Assembly: GCA_040219085.1 (NCBI GenBank)
Contig: JAVJTC010000009.1
Coordinates: 62,001-126,000 of the forward strand
DNA: 64,000 nucleotides
Reading direction: 5' to 3'
From: Acidimicrobiales bacterium
Lineage (GTDB): Bacteria; Actinomycetota; Acidimicrobiia; Acidimicrobiales; JAVJTC01
The notes below the pieces were generated by a model. That model did no database searches and was not told where the DNA came from. It saw only the letters and a program-made list of their open reading frames with translations. The position numbers and the translations under genes are program-made. Every line of letters begins with the position of its first letter. Position 1 is the stretch's first letter. Shown here one piece after another: positions 60,608 to 64,000 of this stretch.

Positions 60608-61819
60608 TCAGCTACTGAAGCAGGCGGCCTCAACGGCCGCCGCAGTAGACTCGGCGGTCGGCACCCAAGGGCTCGCTGCATCGAGGTTGTCCTCGGTGAT
60701 GAGGACGAGTGGCGGCGAGCAGAGGACCTGATCGGGTTCCACCCCATTGCGGACGTAGTCGACGAGGCGGACCAGAGCCATCTGGGCTTCCTGCGCCGGG
60801 GACCAACCAACGGTGGCGGCGATCTGACCGGACTCGACCGCCGCGAGACCCTCAGGCGAGCCGTTCATCGAGACCACAGTGATCTGGTCGCTCAGCCCTG
60901 CGGCCTCGATCGCCTGGATCGCCCCGATGGCCATGTCCTCGTTGTTGACCCAGACACCGACCAGGTCCGGATTCGCCGTGATGATGTCCTCCATGACCGT
61001 GACAGCCTCGGCTCGACTCCAGTTCGCACTGATCTCAGCGACGATCTCGAGGTCGGAGTTGGAGGCGACGCCTTCCTGCCACCCGGCCGTATAACCCTCG
61101 ACATCGCCTCGGCCCAGTGCGCCCTGGATCATGGCGACCTCTCCGGACTCGATGTTGTCCGCCATCCAGGTGCCGGCGATTCGCCCGACATCCTCGACGC
61201 CGGCCTGAACGAAGACGACTCCCTGATCTTCGAGCTCGGGCGCGTACCCGTAGAGAACTGCAGTCGGCACACCGGCATCATTGGCAGCGTTCAGCGTCGC
61301 TTCCTCGGAGGCCCGGGTCACCGAGAAGACCACGAGACCGTCGATATCCTGCGTCAGCGCATCCTCCACGTTGGCGATTTCGGTCTCCGCGTCCAAGTCG
61401 CTGTTCAAGACGATGAGTTCGACACCCAGTTCATCCGCGAGGAGCTCTGTTCCGTCGACGCCGCTCTGGTAGTAGTCGAACGATCCTGTCTGGATGTATG
61501 CGATTTTCAGCGGGTCCGCTGTCGCACCATCGTCACCCGACGACCCGTCATCGGACGCAGCACCATCATCACCCGACGACCCGTCATCGGACGCCGCACC
61601 ATCATCACCCGACGACCCGTCATCGGACGCCGCACCATCGTCACCCGACGACCCGTCATCGGACGCAGCACCATCATCACCCGACGACCCGTCATCGGAC
61701 GCCGCACCATCGTCGCTGGATGCAGTGTCGTCGTCATCCCCACAGGCCGCTGCCAGCATGGCGAACATGACAACGATCCCGATTAGGATCATTATTGTTG
61801 GGTTCTTTCTATTTTTCAT
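60608..61819 (-). CDS. Sugar-type ABC importer substrate-binding lipoprotein
   Basis: 403-residue lipoprotein of the ribose-binding (periplasmic binding protein 4) class. Signal peptide with lipobox L-A-A-A-C; linker of five 12-residue repeats (D-D-G-A-A-S-D-D-G-S-S-G); receptor domain from L-K-I-A-Y-I-Q-T-G to A-A-C-F-S-S. Binding-site features include I-D-G-L-V-V-F-S-V and N-N-E-D-M-A-I-G-A. It is last in the order ATPase, permease, binding protein. The region just upstream (61780-61870) is noticeably AT-rich, unlike the surroundings. Confidence 0.92.
   Translation of the reverse strand: MKNRKNPTIMILIGIVVMFAMLAAACGDDDDTASSDDGAASDDGSSGDDGAASDDGSSGDDGAASDDGSSGDDGAASDDGSSGDDGAASDDGSSGDDGATADPLKIAYIQTGSFDYYQSGVDGTELLADELGVELIVLNSDLDAETEIANVEDALTQDIDGLVVFSVTRASEEATLNAANDAGVPTAVLYGYAPELEDQGVVFVQAGVEDVGRIAGTWMADNIESGEVAMIQGALGRGDVEGYTAGWQEGVASNSDLEIVAEISANWSRAEAVTVMEDIITANPDLVGVWVNNEDMAIGAIQAIEAAGLSDQITVVSMNGSPEGLAAVESGQIAATVGWSPAQEAQMALVRLVDYVRNGVEPDQVLCSPPLVLITEDNLDAASPWVPTAESTAAAVEAACFSS
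61525..61704. repeat. 36-bp tandem repeat, five units, inside the binding-protein gene
   Basis: Five contiguous 36-bp units (starting 61525, 61561, 61597, 61633, 61669) differ at only a few positions and encode the 12-residue acidic linker repeat. The near identity at DNA level, silent sites included, implies recent expansion by slippage. Copy number may vary between strains. Confidence 0.92.
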
Positions 61820-61869
61820 TGCCTAATCTCCCTCTCTTGGTTCTGGAACTGAGCGAAAATCTTGGGCGC

Positions 61870-62904
61870 CTAGGTGCGGCTGCGCTGGGACATGACCGCC
61901 ACGACGACGACTGATCCCTCGATGACGTCCTGCCACGCGGACTCGATCCCGAGCAGGTTGAGGCTGTTGGAGATGACCCCGAGCAACAGAACGCCGATCA
62001 GCGTCCCCCCGACCCCACCTCGGCCCCCGGCGAGCGGTGTACCTCCGACGGCCACGGCTGCGATCGCCCGCAGCTCCAAGCCGTCGCCCATGAAGGCACT
62101 GGCCGAGGAGATGCGGCTCGTCAACAGGAGAGCGGCCACCCCGACCAGCAATCCGTTCACCGCGTACAGGGCGATCTTCTGGCGCCGGACACGGACCCCG
62201 GCCAGCTCAGCGGCGGTGCTGTTTCCACCGATGGCGTAGAGCCGCCGCCCGAAAACGGTGTACCGGAGGACCAGAGCGACGAGAATCAGTGCACCGATCG
62301 CAAACCAGACCGGGTTCGCCAATCCGAGCGACTGGTTCGATGCGAACCGGTTGAACCCCTGAGGGAGTCCAGAGATGGGGAGGCCATCGGTTATCCGAAC
62401 GGCGATTCCGCGTAACAAGATGCCGACGCCGAGTGTGACGATGAATGGGTGGGATCTGCTGTACGCAGCGAGTACGCCGTTCGTGGCTCCGATCGTCGTA
62501 GAGAGCGCGAGCGCCGTGATGATGGCAAGAAACACGCTTCCGCCGTCGTTCATCATCTCGGCCGCCACGACACCGACCAGCGATGCCATGGCCCCAACCG
62601 AGAGGTCGATGCCACCGGAGACCATCAGGAGGGTCATCCCCGATGCCACGATCGCGAGGACAGCTGACTGCAAGAGAACGTTTCGGATGTTCCCGGCCGT
62701 GAGGAAACGATCGGAGCGGATCGCCGTGAAGACGACTATCGCGACGAGAACCACCGTGACGGATGCGACAGCAGAGTTTCGGCGTGCCCACCGCGCAATC
62801 ACGGCGGACCAACCCGTGGCCTCAGAACCCTCGGAGCGTCGTTCGTCGGGCGCCAGGGCGCCGTCGGCCACCGGTGATTCAGGCCTGTCTTGAAGCTCAG
62901 CCAC
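61870..62904 (-). CDS. Sugar-type ABC permease (RbsC/BPD_transp_2 family)
   Basis: 344-residue membrane permease with eight or more hydrophobic segments and a hydrophilic N-terminus of about 40 residues. Family motifs are G-M-T-L-L-M-V-S-G-G-I-D-L-S-V-G, the cytoplasmic G-G-N-S-T-A-A-E-L-A-G-V and G-G-R-G-G-V-G-G-T-L-I-G. The GTG at 62904 overlaps the ATPase stop by 8 nt. It pairs with the RbsA-like ATPase and the receptor encoded next. Confidence 0.92.
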   Translation of the reverse strand: MAELQDRPESPVADGALAPDERRSEGSEATGWSAVIARWARRNSAVASVTVVLVAIVVFTAIRSDRFLTAGNIRNVLLQSAVLAIVASGMTLLMVSGGIDLSVGAMASLVGVVAAEMMNDGGSVFLAIITALALSTTIGATNGVLAAYSRSHPFIVTLGVGILLRGIAVRITDGLPISGLPQGFNRFASNQSLGLANPVWFAIGALILVALVLRYTVFGRRLYAIGGNSTAAELAGVRVRRQKIALYAVNGLLVGVAALLLTSRISSASAFMGDGLELRAIAAVAVGGTPLAGGRGGVGGTLIGVLLLGVISNSLNLLGIESAWQDVIEGSVVVVAVMSQRSRT

Positions 62905-64000
62905 CAGTGCGCTCCTTCGTGTCACCCCGGGTTGCCGCTGCAACGATGGCGACATGGTCGAACGGTGGCTGGAAGTCCGCCACAACCGTTCCCCGGCTCA
63001 TCACGGTGATCACGTCGCAATACTCCAGCAGTTCCTCCAGATCCGAACTGATCACGAGGACGGCGACCCCGGCCGCGACGCGCTCGCGGATTTGTCGGTG
63101 GATCTCCGATTTTGCGCCGATGTCCACGCCACGGGTGGGCTCATCGACCACCAGGACCCGGTCCGCCACGGCGATCGCCCTACCGAGAACGAGCTTTTGC
63201 TGATTCCCGCCACTGAACGACGAGCCGGGCTGCCGGGGAGCCCGCGGCCGAAGGTCGAGGCGCTCCATCAGATCCGTCGAAGCTCCGAGCTCGCGGCGAT
63301 GCGTGATCCAACCGGCGGCCCCAGACGGTGGCCGCGACGCTGTGAGGTTGTAAGCGGCAGTCATCATCGCGAAGACGCCGGCGTTCTTGCGGTCCTCGGG
63401 CACCATCATGACGCCATGTCGACCTGCGGCGTGAGGTGAGCTCGGCGAGTACCTCGCGCCGTCGAGTGTCATCGATCCGCTGTCCAGCGCCTCCAACCCG
63501 ACGAGCAGACGTGCGAGTCGCGTACGCCCAGCACCCACGATGCCGAAGACCCCGTGCACCTCGCCTTTGCGCAGCTCGAGGTCGACGTCGTCGAGCCTTT
63601 GGCCCCGTGAGGACACACCAGCGAGGACCATGACCTCCTCACCCCGACGACCAAGGGCCGAGCGTGCTTCGGGACGATCGAGGTGCCGTCCCGCGATGAG
63701 CTCGACGAGTGCGTCCTCGTCCAGTTCGTGGATCGCGCGATCGGTCACGAGCTCGCCGTCCCGCAGGACGGCGACGCGATCACACACCGCGAAGATCTCT
63801 TCTAGGCGATGCGACACGTAGACGATGCCGACACCTTCGGCCGCGAGACGGCGAATCAGATCGAAGAGGACTTCGGTCTCTCCGGGACCGAGAGCGGCCG
63901 TGGGCTCGTCGAAGAACGCGACGGCCTCGCCCTGAGCGAGGGCCCTTGCGATCTCGACCTGTTGCCGCAGGGCCGGCGACAGATCTCCCACGGACGTATC
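62897..64000 (-). CDS. Sugar-type ABC ATPase, two-domain RbsA/MglA class (5' end outside window)
   Basis: The visible 368 codons hold the end of the first nucleotide-binding domain (Walker B A-F-F-D-E-P-T-A-A-L, then Y-V-S-H-R-L-E-E-I) and the whole second domain. In the first domain the signature reads L-S-P-A-L-R-Q, lacking the canonical LSGGQ glycines. The second has the degenerate P-loop G-I-V-G-A-G-R-T-R, the signature F-S-G-G-N-Q-Q-K and Walker B L-V-V-D-E-P-T-R-G-V-D. The frame is open to base 64000, so the start lies beyond. Drives import with the adjacent permease and receptor. Confidence 0.9.
   Translation of the reverse strand, partial: DTSVGDLSPALRQQVEIARALAQGEAVAFFDEPTAALGPGETEVLFDLIRRLAAEGVGIVYVSHRLEEIFAVCDRVAVLRDGELVTDRAIHELDEDALVELIAGRHLDRPEARSALGRRGEEVMVLAGVSSRGQRLDDVDLELRKGEVHGVFGIVGAGRTRLARLLVGLEALDSGSMTLDGARYSPSSPHAAGRHGVMMVPEDRKNAGVFAMMTAAYNLTASRPPSGAAGWITHRRELGASTDLMERLDLRPRAPRQPGSSFSGGNQQKLVLGRAIAVADRVLVVDEPTRGVDIGAKSEIHRQIRERVAAGVAVLVISSDLEELLEYCDVITVMSRGTVVADFQPPFDHVAIVAAATRGDTKERTGG

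Noticed and set aside
61525-61704. CRISPR-like array of 36-bp units
   Set aside because: The units are contiguous without spacers and are in frame in a lipoprotein gene; no cas genes are nearby.
60563-61786. 407-residue plus-strand ORF opposite the binding protein
   Set aside because: Its repetitive R/T/I tail is the antisense of the 36-bp repeats; the minus frame has signal peptide, lipobox and receptor fold.

Overview
The window is high-GC, gene-dense DNA (about two thirds G+C by eye) with frequent GTG starts, ATGA/GTGA start-stop overlaps and many genes of CoA-thioester, cytochrome P450 and F420-type (luciferase-like) oxidoreductase chemistry. This points to a heterotrophic actinobacterium. 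The long Asp/Gly/Ser linkers behind the lipobox of its binding proteins recall Acidimicrobiia (Ilumatobacter-like) genomes; that placement is an inference, as no rRNA or marker gene is present. No rRNA, tRNA, CRISPR array, transposase or integrase was seen.

Layout. 1-2041: the 3' part of a MacB/LolD-type ABC ATPase gene, then a small accessory module (HEAT-like protein, MntA, HepT) closed by a second copy of the last 47 bp of the ATPase gene. 2125-5719: DUF35 protein, SCP2-type thiolase, P450 and SDR in one operon. 5751-9817: a flavin split-barrel/beta-lactamase-fold fusion, DUF2237, a DUF3179 lipoprotein and a class II aldolase. 9819-15354: a MarR regulator divergent from a B12-dependent acyl-CoA mutase operon (large subunit, B12 subunit, MeaB GTPase, long acyl-CoA dehydrogenase). 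15506-22559: a Liv-type ABC importer (two permeases, two ATPases) and two tandem, similar binding proteins, each with an operator-like palindrome and a terminator-like hairpin. 22653-31040: SDRs, EamA exporter, TesB thioesterase, APH-like kinase with DUF6285, VOC protein, acyl-CoA dehydrogenase, NTF2-like protein, enoyl-CoA hydratase. 31037-35163: biotin-dependent acyl-CoA carboxylase subunits divergent around a palindrome, with a TetR gene. 35206-46933: acyl-CoA ligase, acyl-CoA dehydrogenase, two LLM oxidoreductases, aldehyde and iron alcohol dehydrogenases, MetY, a DsbB/thioredoxin pair and an esterase, ending in a 29-codon ORF. 47038-51074: a second P450 and a GGDEF-EAL protein. 51153-55451: a CoA-transferase/LLM/SDR/enoyl-CoA hydratase operon. 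55572-57227: a frameshifted conserved gene followed by a probable selenoprotein. 57277-60309: FMN hydroxyacid dehydrogenase, PanE-like reductase, a Doc-type toxin-antitoxin pair and a GNAT remnant. 60608-64000: a sugar-type ABC importer running off the window end.

The most notable feature is the gene at 56691-57227. An in-frame TGA (56982-56984) interrupts an otherwise continuous protein at the motif GDUGACTACS, with a GUU-loop hairpin starting 13 nt after it, as expected of a bacterial SECIS. It matches the UGSC (seleno)protein family, here with Ala in place of Ser. The gene before it carries an apparent one-base deletion. The divergent CoA-transferase operon has a palindrome of the same type (ACCAAACGnnCGTTTGGT-like) as those in front of both Liv binding-protein genes, suggesting one shared regulator. 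A second theme is leaderless transcription: ten starts have a TAnnnT box ending 6-7 nt before the start codon.
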